From Candidatus Absconditabacterales bacterium (GTDB taxonomy: Bacteria > Patescibacteriota > Gracilibacteria > Absconditabacterales > Absconditicoccaceae), in contig CALHCH010000076.1 in the NCBI GenBank assembly GCA_937930555.1, positions 1 through 46,146 of the forward strand: 46,146 bases of DNA. The letters run 5' to 3'. Below are positions 20,679 through 31,262 of this stretch, piece after piece (the stretch's first letter is position 1; every line of letters starts with the position of its first letter). Position numbers and translations under genes: made by a program. The notes under the pieces are model-generated. The model saw only the letters and a program-made list of their open reading frames with translations. It made no database searches and had not been told where the DNA came from.

Positions 20679-21227
20679 ATGCCTATTAACATAAAATTCA
20701 AAAACATCGATAATCCAGATGAAATTAAAAAAATTAAGCACTATCTTGAAAACGACAGAACCTTTAAAAGACTTTCATGATACATTAGACCTCTTAAAAA
20801 AAAGATGATTAATTGCAGTAGTTTTCAGGAATTTGAAAAAATCTGCAATGATTATGAAAAAGATTTATATCCGATTCATACACTAAATGACAAGGAGCTT
20901 GAGATAGAAGCAAGTAAGCGAATTACATACTCTGCGTATGTTCAGAAAAAAAGCGAGATTTGTCTAGAGTATGCAAAGATAAACACTTACGAGCTACAAA
21001 GAAGGCAAATGATAAAGCAGAATCAAAAGATTGATCAATTAATAGAAACAAATAAAGATATATCAAAATCATCAAAAAAAGTTGCTTTTGCTGCAATAGC
21101 CATCTCCCTATTTACACTAGCGCACTCATTATTTAGCCAATATTGAAACAAAAATACGATAAATAGTGAGCTAGAAGACATCAAACAACTCATTAGCGAA
21201 TCTCTAACCTCTCCTCTCCCAAAATAG
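20679..21227 (+). CDS. Hypothetical protein with a C-terminal TM helix
   Basis: 182 aa, unknown. It is helical and Lys/Glu-rich, with a coiled-coil-like stretch (RRQMIKQNQKIDQLIETNKDISKS) just before a single TM segment (VAFAAIAISLFTLAHSLF) at about 130-148 and a short charged tail. Base composition is AT-richer and codon choice (ATT, TTT, CTT, GAA) differs from neighbours, which could mean recent arrival. Two UGA codons are read in frame. Confidence 0.6.
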
Positions 21228-21297
21228 CCCAAAAAACGATAGTATTACAATATCACGGAATTGCTTATTGCTTTTATCTTATAGCTTACAATATATC

Positions 21298-22674
21298 ATG
21301 TCCACATTCGACTCCAACAATCCTTACACACTAGAAAAAAACTGAACCTTTACCAGACACACCAATGAAGAACTAGATGCAATCATACAGACCGCTCACT
21401 CGGCTTATCTGGACTGGAAGGAGACCTCGTTCGCCCATAGACAGCAACTTTTTTTGAAACTTGCTGATCTGATAGATAGCAAAAATAGTGAGCTAGCAAA
21501 GCTAGAGACTATTGAGATGTGATCTTTACGACACTTTTCCAAAAATGTAATAAAGTGAACAGCTAATCTCATCAGACGATATGCAAATAATGCGGAAAGG
21601 ATATTGGGAGATGAAGATTTTGCTCACGATGGTATGGTCGGCAAATATCGCTATGACTCACTGGGTGTCATCTATGGTATCGCTCCGTGGAATTTTCCAT
21701 TCAATCAAGTCCTGAGAGCTGCAGTGGCAAATATCGTGGCTGGTAATACTACTGTGTACAAACATGCATCCAATGTCCCACTATGTGGACAGGCGATAGA
21801 AGACTTGTTTGTGGAAGCGGGATTTGCCAAGGGTATATATACCAATCTATATAGTTCAGGCTCACAATCGGAGCATATCATAGCACACCCACATATAGTA
21901 TGAGTCAATCTCACGGGCTGAGAAAGAGCTGGATCTGCTGTGTGATCGCTTGCTGGCAAGTATCTCAAACCATCAGTATTGGAGCTATGAGGCAACGATG
22001 CTTTTGTGGTATTGGATCATAGTGATACGCCAGCACTGGTAGCAGATGCAGTAGCATGTCGTATCAACAATGGTGGTCAAAGATGTAATGGCTCCAAAAG
22101 ATTTATCGTACTAGAACAATACTACGATGAGTTTGTAGAACAAATGTGACAATATATGTCTACTCAGGTCAAGCGATGAGATCCTATGGATGCTGAGACA
22201 CAGCTACCACCACTCTCTAATGCTGACCAGGTAGCTGAGGTGCATGATCAGGTGACACGTTCTCTCGCTGATGGCGCTAGACTTGTGACAGGTGGTGAGA
22301 TATTGTGAGATCACTGACAGTTTTATGCGCCGACACTACTCGCTGACGTCACTCCCGAGATGACGAGTTTTCGCGAAGAAGTGTTTGGTCCAGTAGCTAG
22401 TATCACCAAAGCAAAAAACACCGAAGAAGCGATCGCACTTGCTAACAATTCTGAATTTGGACTCTCGGCAACTGTCCGATGAGACGATATGCAACAACTC
22501 AAGGAGGTTGCAGATCAGCTCGTATGAGGGATGATATTTATCAACAATCCAGCAGGATCCAAAGCATCACTCCCATTTGGAGGTGTCAAAAAATCTGGCT
22601 ATGGCAAAGAAAATGGCCCAGAATGACTTAGAGCATTTACCAACAAAAAAGCAATTGTGTATAGTATAGAGTAG
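21298..22674 (+). CDS. Aldehyde dehydrogenase, succinate-semialdehyde dehydrogenase type
   Basis: 458 aa, typical for NAD(P)-dependent aldehyde dehydrogenases of the GabD/Sad subgroup. Visible are APWNFPFNQ (Rossmann/cofactor), [32 protein letters not shown] with the general base Glu, the catalytic Cys in [13 protein letters not shown], and [10 protein letters not shown] plus [11 protein letters not shown] near the end. It oxidises a small aldehyde to its acid; short-chain semialdehyde is the best guess. Many conserved glycines are UGA. The motif CACGGAATTGCTT about 30 nt upstream is shared with nrdB. Confidence 0.88.
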
Positions 22675-22698
22675 TTTTTTTATGTGTAGAGCGTACTT

Positions 22699-23088
22699 AT
22701 GCAAGTCAAAGCAAGATGAGTCATTGTAAATCCACTTGGGCAAATATTTTTATGTAAACTCAAAAAGTGAGATTTCTTTTGTTTGCCTGGAGGCACAATG
22801 GAAGAGTGAGGGCTCCTAGACGAGTGTCTAAAAAGAGAGATACATGAAGAGCTGTGAGTGGACACGCAGATATGAGATGTTTTGTATATCAATAATTTTT
22901 TGAGAAAATCTAATGGAGAGTCAGTAGTGGATATACGATACAGTATACCATATAGTGAAGTGTTTGATACTATAGATTTAGATGTAGCGAGTCATTGATT
23001 TGAAAATTCTGAAGTAGGTTTTTATGATATAGATAGTGTGCAGTGAAATGTACAGCCTGAAAATTTGAAGGAAATTATTTTTTGATAA
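22699..23088 (+). CDS. Nudix hydrolase with a degenerate first Glu in the box
   Basis: 129 aa. The box reads GGTMEEGG, seven residues, REIHEELGV: the Glu that should follow GX5 is Gly (GGG), while the REUXEE catalytic part is intact. In the family the missing Glu supports the loop but does not hold the metal, so activity is possible. Glycines in LPGG and EEG are partly UGA-coded. It starts 25 nt after the aldehyde dehydrogenase stop and is probably co-transcribed. Confidence 0.78.
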
Positions 23089-23117
23089 TACGTCCCGAAC
23101 GTGAAAATCAAATCTGA

Positions 23118-23363
23118 ACGAAAAAATTGATCAAAACGGGGGATGGTTTTTTGAACCATCCCTACGACGGACCCACGTTGTGAAATATCGTTAAATTATT
23201 TAAATGAAATGTCACCAAATACGCTTACCAACAAGACATAGCATTTGCACGACAATCACGCTATCATGATCGCATCATACATGATCAGGATGCATACAAT
23301 CGCATCAAATACTATATACAAACAAATCCACAACATCGAAATAAAGATAGTCTTTGTCAATAA
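23118..23363 (+). pseudogene. C-terminal remnant of a REP-associated (Y1) transposase
   Basis: An open frame without start encodes PTLGNIVKLFKGNVTKYAYQ, then FARQSRYHDRIIHDQDAY and IKYYIQTNP before TAA. This order is the C-terminal third of REP-associated tyrosine (IS200-like Y1) transposases; the HUH and catalytic Tyr part is missing. At its beginning a perfect palindrome GGGATGGTT/AACCATCCC (about 23140-23163) lies inside the coding frame, as expected for the terminal hairpins these enzymes act on. It is therefore a decayed mobile element. Confidence 0.65.
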
Positions 23364-23372
23364 TATACTTCA

Positions 23373-23729
23373 ATGTCAAAAAACATCAGCACAAAAGAAA
23401 GTGAGGTAGGTATATTGCATGATATATCACTACCTACTCATAAAGTATATACTATATTTACCCTCGCTGGACACTATAGATGAGGCAAAAGCTATAGTAC
23501 CGATAAAGAGTTTTTGTTGCTCAGCGGAAGATGTGAGCTGACTACAGAATCCGAATGAGAAGATATCACAATTGCTGTATATCCTGGTGAAAAAATAATC
23601 ATACCTGCACATACTCCCAATCTTTTTTATTTTCCAGTAGATACAGAGATGCTTGAGTGGTTTCCAATGGATGCAACAAGTAAGAAGATTGAAAAATACT
23701 ACAATATCAAAAATTCTAATTCTATATAA
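23373..23729 (+). CDS. Cupin-fold protein
   Basis: 118 aa. A single beta-barrel pattern is visible: TIFTLAGHYRGGKSYSTDKEFLLLSGRCELTT, then VYPGEKIIIPAHTPNLFYFP and EMLEWFP. The PGEKIIIPAHTPN segment matches cupin motif 2. Distant similarity to sugar-nucleotide cupins is possible but cannot be shown. It lies between the transposase remnant and the DUF2461 gene, 3 nt ahead of the latter, so the two are likely co-transcribed. Confidence 0.65.
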
Positions 23730-23732
23730 GAC

Positions 23733-24419
23733 ATGCCCTACTTCACTCCCTCCACTATCTCATTCTTTACACAACTCGCTAAAAATAATTATAGGGAGTG
23801 GTTTCACGCGCATAGAGATTGGTACGAAGAATCAGTAAAAAATCCGTTTGATAGATATCTCACAGACTTGATAGCGGAAGCACGCAAGTATGACAAAAAA
23901 ATAACCATAGAACCCAAGCACGCAAAGTTTCGTATCAATCGTGATATCAGATATACCAAAAACAAAGAACCATACAAACTCCATGTGTCAGGAGTCATCT
24001 CCCCTGACGGTCGCAAGGATAGGATATATCCTGGATTATATATGCAGATCGGTCTAGCGGGAGTGAGTTTTGGGTCTGGACGCTATTCATTAGAAAAAGA
24101 AGAGCTCTATGCCCTCAGAGCATATATCATCAAACATCCCAGAAAATTTAAGAGTATTATCACTGATCCTGAGTTGGTAGATCTATTTGGGGATCTACAA
24201 TGAGAAAAAAACAAGAGAATACCCAAAGAGTTTCAAGCAAAAGCAGAAAAAATACCACTGATATACAACAAGCAATTTTATTTTTATACCACATATCCAG
24301 CAAAAATGATGCTCCGTGACGATCTACTCGAGTGGTCGATGCAGCACCGACATATCACGAGAGCCCGAGATACCTATGTGAGCAACGCTATCAAAAAACG
24401 AGCCCATCAACCCACATAA
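23733..24419 (+). CDS. DUF2461 family protein
   Basis: 228 aa, the usual length of the family. Characteristic stretches are FFTQLAKNNYREWFHAHRDWYEE, FRINRDIRYTKNKEPYKLH, GLYMQIGLAGVSFGSGRYSLEKEEL, and a C-terminal FYTTYPAKMMLRDDLLEW. Function of the family is unknown. Start ATG follows the cupin stop by 3 nt. A terminator hairpin (AACAGACT / GGTCTGTT, then seven T, 24429-24460) closes the unit. Confidence 0.88.
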
Positions 24420-24428
24420 ACCCACAAA

Positions 24429-24460
24429 AAAACAGACTCCTCGAGAGGGTCTGTTTTTTT
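24429..24460 (+). terminator. Intrinsic terminator after the DUF2461 gene
   Basis: AAACAGAC pairs with GTCTGTTT around a CTCGAG loop and ends in a T run. Confidence 0.85.
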
Positions 24461-24541
24461 GTTTTCAGTATGATATATCATTACATCATATATAGTATAT
24501 CGATTATAAAATTGAACTATATATTGTACCTCACGAGACTG

Positions 24542-24620
24542 TGAAACAGTAGTTCATATGATATAATTACGTCGATATACTACGTAGTAAATATATCTAC
24601 ATTTAAAGTCTATTTACTAT
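24542..24620. repeat. About 80-nt palindromic repeat element, copy A
   Basis: Shares with copy B (27978-28058) the start TGAAACAGTAGTTC, the core CGATATACTACGTAGTAAAT and the end TATTTACTATA. TACTACGTAGTA is a perfect palindrome, and AGTAAATA pairs with TATTTACT across about 19 nt. The right end overlaps the last codons of the minus-strand gene ending at 24610. Confidence 0.7.
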
Positions 24621-25338
24621 AATATCCATCATCATATCAGTATCTCAGCGTCTCACCAGTATCTAGCATCACTACATACGTATTGAGATCTATGTATGCT
24701 TGGGTAACGATCCTCCCCATACGAGTAGCGATATCAGTAGAGATATCAGACGGGAGCTTGTCCAGTGAGATGGCTATACCCATATCTTGCTGCGCAGTAG
24801 ATGTATCGATATCTGTAGTATCTGCTTGCATATCTTGAGGCAACACAAACTCTACACCATATGCATACTTACGATACGTAAAAAAGTTTCACTGGAGACT
24901 ATAGGTCAATACCGCTCCATTGCCAGTGAGTATCACATACTCTCACTCGCCCATATATACAGCATCTACACCCCCACCAAATCTATAATCAATATCATAT
25001 CTTATCACAGGCAGGAGATCAGCTACTGCTAGTTGAGATTGGACATGGATGCGTTCTTTATTTTCTGTAGACATGTCCTCCAATTCGCTACCTGTATCCA
25101 AGAGAGCGACAAAATTTGGGAAAAGAAACACCTCCTCTTCGACAGTATTTTTGCAATACTGTGCTGATCTAAAAGTATTGCACAGCAATCTCATCTCATC
25201 AGCGTGGGTGTGACTAAAATCTTGAGTCGCAGCACTCTGCTGATACGTAGCACTGAGGTGGTATGGAAGATATGCGCTCACCTGCGAGATAGTCAATAGT
25301 CATATTGCAAGCAGAGAAAGAGTTTTGGAAGTAGTCAT
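24610..25338 (-). CDS. Secreted hypothetical protein
   Basis: 242 aa with a signal peptide (MTTSKTLSLLAIGLLTISQVSA). The mature part has one Cys pair region (LLCNTFRSAQYCKN) and many Asp/Tyr residues; it is probably an exported globular protein, not recognised as a family. The last 10 bases of the gene lie in repeat copy A, so the stop codon may have been supplied by the repeat. A single gene; the glutamate dehydrogenase gene diverges upstream. Confidence 0.7.
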
Positions 25339-25565
25339 AACAAAAGAATAAGTAAATAAATGTAACTCACATACTATAATCACAAGCCAGTAGATATGCA
25401 AAATACGTCACCAACTTAAGACTAAAAACATCCATTATTTTTTTTATGTAACAATACATATAGACAAAAATAAGAAAAAATCGATAATCTCTAATTATCG
25501 AGCGTTGTAAATTAAAACATAGGGAGTATAGTAAGATTACTTTTATCACATTATATATATTTATT

Positions 25566-26804
25566 ATGTCATTGTTTAGCTGAGTACAAGATCAAATCAA
25601 ACAAGCATATGCAGCGCTTGCGGATACATATGACAAACATCTCATGGAGCATCTCCTAGAACCAGAAAACATTGTAGCAGCAGAACTATCTATCGAGATG
25701 GATGATGGCAGCACCAATACCTACCAAGCTCGAAGATCACAGCACTGCAATGTCAGATGACCATACAAGGGTGGGATTAGATTTCACCAAGACGTCTCAT
25801 TGGATGAAGTGAAGTCATTGTCTGCGTGGATGAGCTTCAAATGTGCTGCGGTAGATATACCGCTATGATGAGGCAAAGGAGGTATCATCGTAGACCCAAA
25901 ACAGCTCTCACAAGCAGAGCTAGAAAAGCTCTCTAGAGCATATATAGATGCTATATGGGAGGCTATCTGACCCACCAAGGATATCCCTGCTCCAGACGTA
26001 AATACCAACAGCACCATCATGTGATGGATGGCTGACCAATACGCAAAAAACATAGGAGAACGACAGCCTGGTGTCATCACTGGCAAGCCACTTACTATCT
26101 GAGGGTCAGCTGGGAGAGGTATCGCTACTGCTCTGGGAGGACTCTACGTCCTGATGAGATATCTAGAACAACATAATGATAGCCTAAAAGGCAAAAAAAT
26201 CGTCATACAATGAGCTGGTAATGCGTGACTTACTTTTGCTCAGCTGGCAAGTGATGAGTGAGCACTCATCATAGGTATCTCTGACTCCAAGGGCGGTATC
26301 TACAATCCTGATGGTCTAGATATATCTACACTCAAAGAGCTCAAAAATAATAAAAAAAGCGTAATAGAGTACCCAGCTGCTACAGCTCTCCCAAACCAAG
26401 ACGTACTAGACAATGACTGTGATATACTTGTCCCTGCTGCTCTAGAAAATCAGATCACTGCAGACAATGCGGATGATATACAAGCAAACATCATCTTGGA
26501 ACTCGCCAACGGTCCTACTACCGCTGAAGCTGATAAAATACTAGACAACAAAAAAATCACTGTCATCCCAGATATCCTCGCCAATGCCGGATGAGTGACG
26601 GTAAGCTATTTTGAACAAGTACAAAACAATACCAATTATTATTGGTCAGAAGAAGAAGTATTTGAAAAGCTCAATAAAATTATGGTAGATGCAACTGATG
26701 CAATACTACATACAGCGTCTATACATACTACATCTCTGAGAGATGCGGCATACATTGTAGCTCTAGACAGGATACTCGCTGCTATGCAAGCGAGAGGCTG
26801 GTAA
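25566..26804 (+). CDS. gdhA: Glutamate dehydrogenase
   Basis: 412 aa, typical of hexameric Glu/Leu/Phe/Val dehydrogenases. Visible are [29 protein letters not shown] with the catalytic Lys region, [24 protein letters not shown] and the Rossmann motif QGAGNAG. It interconverts glutamate with 2-oxoglutarate and ammonia; the GGSAGR region is the usual glutamate-type rather than leucine-type. UGA encodes both first glycines of PLGGGKGG and those of the NAD motif. In this reduced genome it probably links amino-acid fermentation to redox balance. Confidence 0.9.
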
Positions 26805-27143
26805 GAAAAGAATATGGAGTAGAGAATTTAGAGTAGAGAAAAACATTCTCAAGTATGAAAGTACTCGTCATTCAGTGATACCTTTAGACAATATTCTTGC
26901 GTCATCCAGAGGGAGGAACGACCGAAGGATCCAGTCAGGTTATATCTTCACGTCAATATTGATTGCACCTGGATTCTTCACTGCAATCGTCCATCACTCA
27001 TTCTTCGTGAGGACTCATCCAGTTCTGAATGACGATTGAGTCCATACCTTACAGATTGATACTGACCGCCATATCAGTATCTTTTTTTTTATACTTATAA
27101 TTCACTTTAGACTTTTTACTTTCAACTTCTAACTTCAAAAAAA
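26805..27143. repeat. Intergenic repeats and a terminator
   Basis: No ORF. Positions 26899-26934 hold a 36-nt unit (GCGTCATCCAGAGGGAGG... ending CCAG) that recurs exactly at 36198-36233. The rest is imperfectly repeated GTCATTC/GAATGAC sequence. At 27058-27090 GATACTG pairs with CAGTATC and is followed by nine T, a terminator for glutamate dehydrogenase read-through. Confidence 0.6.
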
Positions 27144-27890
27144 ATGTTCTTCCCTATCTGAGACGATCAAGTACACAATGGACACAAACCAATCTTTTCA
27201 CGACTGTTCTTGATTATCAATATACTGGTATTTTTGTATCAAGCGATGCTCAGCCCTGAGAGTTTCAATATATTTATAAACACCTTCTGATCTATCCCAG
27301 CAGAGATCACAAGTGGTCAAGACCGATATACACTCCTCACCAATATGTTTTTGCACGGAGGGTGGATGCACCTCATAGGCAATATGGCCTACTTGTATGT
27401 ATTTGGAGACAATATCGAAGCATCGATCGGGAATATGAGATTTTTGATTTTTTATCTGCTATGAGGGATAGCTGCGAGCGCGGCACATATAGTGTTCAAT
27501 ATCGGGAGTAGTATCCCAGCGGTAGGTGCATCTGGAGCAATCGCAGCGGTGCTGGGTGCATATCTCACGATGTTTCCTGGCTCCAATGTAAAAATGCTGT
27601 ACCTCGCAGGCATGAGGACGATGCTGGTCCCAGCAAGTTATTTTTTGGTGATATGGATAGGTATGCAAGTATTTAGTGGCGTAGGGAGCGAAATATCTAG
27701 TGGTGGCAACTGAGGCGGTACAGCTCGATGGGCACATATCGGAGGATTTGTATTTGGGCGAGTCGCAGGCAAACGATTTAAAACCCATGACGGGACGAAT
27801 CTCACACTCAATGGAAAATACAAAGATGCCAAAAAAACCTCAATCGCGGATTTGATTGGCTGAGGGAGGAGGAGAGGTCCTTTTGGGTAG
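27144..27890 (+). CDS. Rhomboid-family intramembrane serine protease
   Basis: 248 aa with six hydrophobic segments. Rhomboid signatures are present: [13 protein letters not shown] in TM2, the catalytic Ser130 in [13 protein letters not shown] and His198 in [11 protein letters not shown]. It would cleave TM segments of membrane proteins, so it could process the TM proteins encoded near by. The C-terminal tail [11 protein letters not shown] is notable because its coding sequence is repeated 720 nt downstream behind the toxin gene. The promoter side has TTTAGACTTTTTACT upstream of the ATG. Confidence 0.88.
27834..27870. repeat. Direct repeat DR1 (rhomboid 3' end)
   Basis: AAAACCTC-A-ATCGCGGATTTGATTGG... 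matches 28554-28590 with two mismatches. DR1 lies in the last codons of the rhomboid gene. Confidence 0.75.
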
Positions 27891-27977
27891 GAATCGCAAT
27901 TCACTTGATTTATTTTATATTGCAAGTATAGTATATCGCACCTAAATTAAACTTCTTAAGTAATGCCTACATTTCAA

Positions 27978-28058
27978 TGAAACAGTAGTTCTGTATTGAT
28001 ATTTACGGCGATATACTACGTAGTAAATCCAATCTTACTTTAAATTTTATTTACTATA
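27978..28058. repeat. About 80-nt palindromic repeat element, copy B
   Basis: Same conserved blocks as copy A, in the same orientation, immediately upstream of the antitoxin gene whose putative -10 box (28059-28064) begins at the repeat's right end. Confidence 0.7.
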
Positions 28059-28068
28059 TATACTCAGT

Positions 28069-28287
28069 ATGACTACTACAGCACTCAAAACATATATCAA
28101 TCCTAGCCTACTGGATACTAAGCTAGGAGACATAATCGGAAATCACCAGTATGGTGAATTAATTTTTATATCTGAGGATGCGCCATCTCTGACTCCAGAA
28201 CAAATGAAGCATCGTGAAAATGCAATGCAAGACTATAAGAATTGAAAAAACATCGATGATTTTGATGACATAAAAAACGAACTATAA
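28069..28287 (+). CDS. Antitoxin of a RelE-type module (candidate)
   Basis: 72 aa, acidic, no clear family signature; the C-terminal half (SLTPEQMKHRENAMQDYKNGKNIDDFDDIKNEL) is charged and probably unfolded, as in many antitoxins that wrap the toxin. It ends 1 nt before the toxin ATG. TATACT lies 4 nt upstream of its ATG, giving a leaderless start, and the palindromic element B directly upstream may be its operator. Assignment rests mainly on the neighbour. Confidence 0.6.
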
Positions 28288-28288
28288 C

Positions 28289-28555
28289 ATGAAGAACTAC
28301 TCTATCAAGCTACATAAAAGAGTATCAAAATTTCTCAAAAAATGTCCACAACATATCAAAATAAGATTTGTGGAAAAAATTGAACTTATGAAAAAAAATC
28401 CTTTTGATAGCAGGTGCGATATAGTCAAACTAGAAAATACTGATACTGATTTTAGACTCAGAATCGGTGACTATAGATTTTTCTTTACTATTATAAACCA
28501 AGACATCACCATATACTTTTTTGATGCCTGAGCTAGAGGTGATGTATACAAGTAA
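28289..28555 (+). CDS. RelE/ParE-superfamily toxin
   Basis: 88 aa, the size of RelE-type mRNA interferases. The fold is visible in YSIKLHKRVSKFLKKCPQHIKIRFVEKIELMKKNPF, LRIGDYRFFFTIINQDITIYFFDAGARGDVY. The R-x-GDYR strand and final aromatic-rich strand are typical of RelE; the catalytic set varies in the family. Its TAA overlaps the second copy of the rhomboid 3' end. Together with the gene upstream it forms a two-gene operon. Confidence 0.82.
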
Positions 28556-28590
28556 AACCTCCATCGCGGATTTGATTGGCTGAGGGACGA
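28554..28590. repeat. Direct repeat DR2 (copy of the rhomboid 3' end)
   Basis: Starts in the toxin stop codon and continues as [11 protein letters not shown]... in the rhomboid reading frame, ending at a TAG. With DR1 it brackets a 720-nt segment that contains repeat B and the toxin-antitoxin genes. Confidence 0.75.
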
Positions 28591-28626
28591 AAAGAAGCCT
28601 TTTTGGATAGATTAGAATAGATGTTA

Positions 28627-28668
28627 GAAAACCATCCACACATATTATGTGTAGATGGTTTCTTTTTT
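28627..28668. terminator. Terminator hairpin between convergent genes
   Basis: AAACCATC-CACATA pairs with TATGTG-GATGGTTT, followed by CTTTTTT on the plus strand. It separates the toxin gene from the convergent P-ATPase gene. Confidence 0.75.
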
Positions 28669-28686
28669 GTACAATATATGTCCACT

Positions 28687-31143
28687 CTATATCTTCTTTC
28701 TAAACATCACCGCCTTAAACAACTCTATCGCGATAAGCATAGCAAACGAGATCGCAATACCTCGCATCCATCGATGTCACATCTCGCTAAACTGCACTAC
28801 TCACAAGAAGTCTCCCAATCCAGGGAGCATAAATGGTATCGTGATGAGTATGGTTCATCATAGCACTCATAGGAGGAGTCGTGGATTGTTGAATGGATTG
28901 GATCTCCAGACTGGCTCGGTGAGCATCCTGATAGCAAATACATAAATCAACGACTTGACCCCAAAGGTGAAGAACGTCACACTACGTGCGATTTTTTCGT
29001 CTCATGTCTCACGTAGTATATACAAAAACAATAAGAATCCTCATGTCGCTCCTACCAGAGACACAATCAGGATGAGTTTTTTCATCCACGATGATATCAG
29101 CACTTCTTGTGGGTCTCTCGGACCGCGTTGCATGATACTCTGTCTCACTGGATCTACCGTGAGTGCCAGACTAGGAAATCCGTCTGATACGAGATTGATC
29201 CAAAGGATCTGGCTAGCAGCGATCGGGAGCGGGTTGCCCGTCATCATCGCCATCAGTATAGCAAATATCTCCACAAACGCATCTGACATCAGATACAAAA
29301 TCACCTTCCTGATGTTGTCAAACATACCGCGTCACTCCTGTATAGCAGCCACTATGGTACTAAAAGAACTATCCATCAAGATCAAATCTGCAGACTCTTT
29401 GGCGACATCTGTCGCGTCTCATACTACTACTCATATATCAGATTTTTTTAGTGCTGGAGCATCATTGACCCCATCACCCATCATAGCCACTACCTCATTA
29501 TTTGCCTTGAGTGAGTTGACTATACGCATCTTCTGTTCGGGTTTGGTGCGAGCAAATAGCTTGACCTCATCATCTCATCCCAGATATGCAGTGAGCTGAT
29601 CGTCATCCATCTCAGCGAGCTCTGATCATAGCTTGATATGATCCAATGCTACATCTACATCCAGCTGCTCCAATACGTGTTTGGCGGTATTGGGAAAATC
29701 TCCTGTGATCACGATCAGCTTGATACCTGCCTGCGCTGTCTGACGCAACGACTCAGCCACATCAGCTCTCACCGGATCCGTCATACACAAAAATCATGCT
29801 CGAGTCAGTCCACTATGTGCTTCCTCCAGAGTTGCTTCTATGGTATCTGCAGGCATTTCTTTGTAACCATATCATACGAGCCTGTATCATTTTTTGGTAT
29901 AGTTAACGATCTTGTCTAGTATATTTTTTTGCTCCGCCTCGTTCAATGTTGATCGTTCCAACAAAAAGTCTGGAGCTCCATTTACTAGCAATATTTTTTT
30001 ATTGCTTTCGGTATCAGTATGGAGTGACACGATGCATTTATTTTCACTCGCAAATGGAATACTATCGATTTCTGGATATTTTTGTTCTAGTGTGACTGGG
30101 TCGGTGCCTTGGGACATTGTCCACTCTGCACTTGCCAATGCCACTGCATTATCTTGATCATTGGCGAGTCGTGCTTGTCTTGCCATCTGCGCCACATCAC
30201 CATCTGTGAGCACGATCTCCATCTTACCCTCGGTGAGCGTACCAGTTTTGTCGGTACATATGGTTGTCACTCATCCTAGTGTCTCAGCACTCAATAATGA
30301 TTTGACGAGTCATTTTTTCTTGAGTATTCTTTGCATACCTACTGCTAGTACCACAGTCAATGCAATCAAAAGTCACTCAGGAATCGCGCCTACTGCCAAC
30401 GCCACGCCTGTCGTGAAGATATCGACCATATCCTTGCCTGTCGCTACTCACAACACAAACACCACAGCGATCACAATCACCACAAGTCGAGTGATTTGTT
30501 TAGAAAACGTTTCGAGCTGTTCTTGGAGAGGTGTTTTTTCGTGTTCGGTATTGAGATTGGTAGCGATCTTGCCCATCTCGGTATCGGCACCGGTATGAGT
30601 GACCTTCATCGCACCTTGACCTCATTGTACTATGGTTCACATCCATATAGTATCAGTTTCTTTTTTTTGGATAGCGACAGACTCACCAGTCAGCATCGCT
30701 TCCATCAAAAACAATCTATTGGTATCCAACGCTATACCATCCGCAGAGACTTTCTCTCCACTATGTAGTCGCATAATATCTCCAGGCACTACCTCGCTAG
30801 ATGGTATGTCTACTCTGTGTCCATTACGAAACACCTGCGCCATAGGTTGGAGCATATTCTTGAGTGCTTGGAGTGCATTGTCCGCACGTTTTTCTTGATA
30901 AAATCATAGGACAGCATTGAGCAATACAGCAGCAAAAATAATCACCGCATCCTCCATATGATCCATAAATATCGTCACCACACCTGCAGCGATCAATACA
31001 TATACCAACGGGCTTTTGACCTGATTGAGTATGATTTCTAGATTGCTCGGTGGTTTGGACTCTGGCAGTGCATTGGGTCCGTGCTGTGCGAGCAGATCAG
31101 CTGCCTCCTGATCTGTAAGTCCATCGTAGTGGAGCTGAGACAT
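28687..31143 (-). CDS. Calcium-type (P2A-like) cation-transporting P-type ATPase
   Basis: 818 aa. Actuator domain with LTGES, ion-site helix with AIPEGLL, phosphorylation motif DKTGT with D298, KGxx nucleotide-binding region and hinge [17 protein letters not shown] are all present, followed by six C-terminal TM helices. The N-terminus [22 protein letters not shown] is the usual cation ATPase N-domain. Length and the PEGL motif point to Ca2+ or related divalent export rather than heavy-metal or K+ transport. No regulator is adjacent. A TATACG box 7 nt before the ATG fits leaderless transcription. Confidence 0.9.
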
Positions 31144-31207
31144 AGTTCTTCGTATACATAGATAAATATTTGTTAGTATCTAAGTATACTGAGGAAAAGG
31201 TTTTTTT

Positions 31208-31243
31208 GCAAAAAAATGCCCAAAGCCAAATAACGACTTTGGG
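31208..31243 (-). terminator. Terminator after the 31263 gene
   Basis: CCCAAAG pairs with CTTTGGG; on the minus strand it is followed by CATTTTTTTG, 19 nt after the stop codon. Confidence 0.75.
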
Positions 31244-31262
31244 TTGAATGCGTATCATCTAC

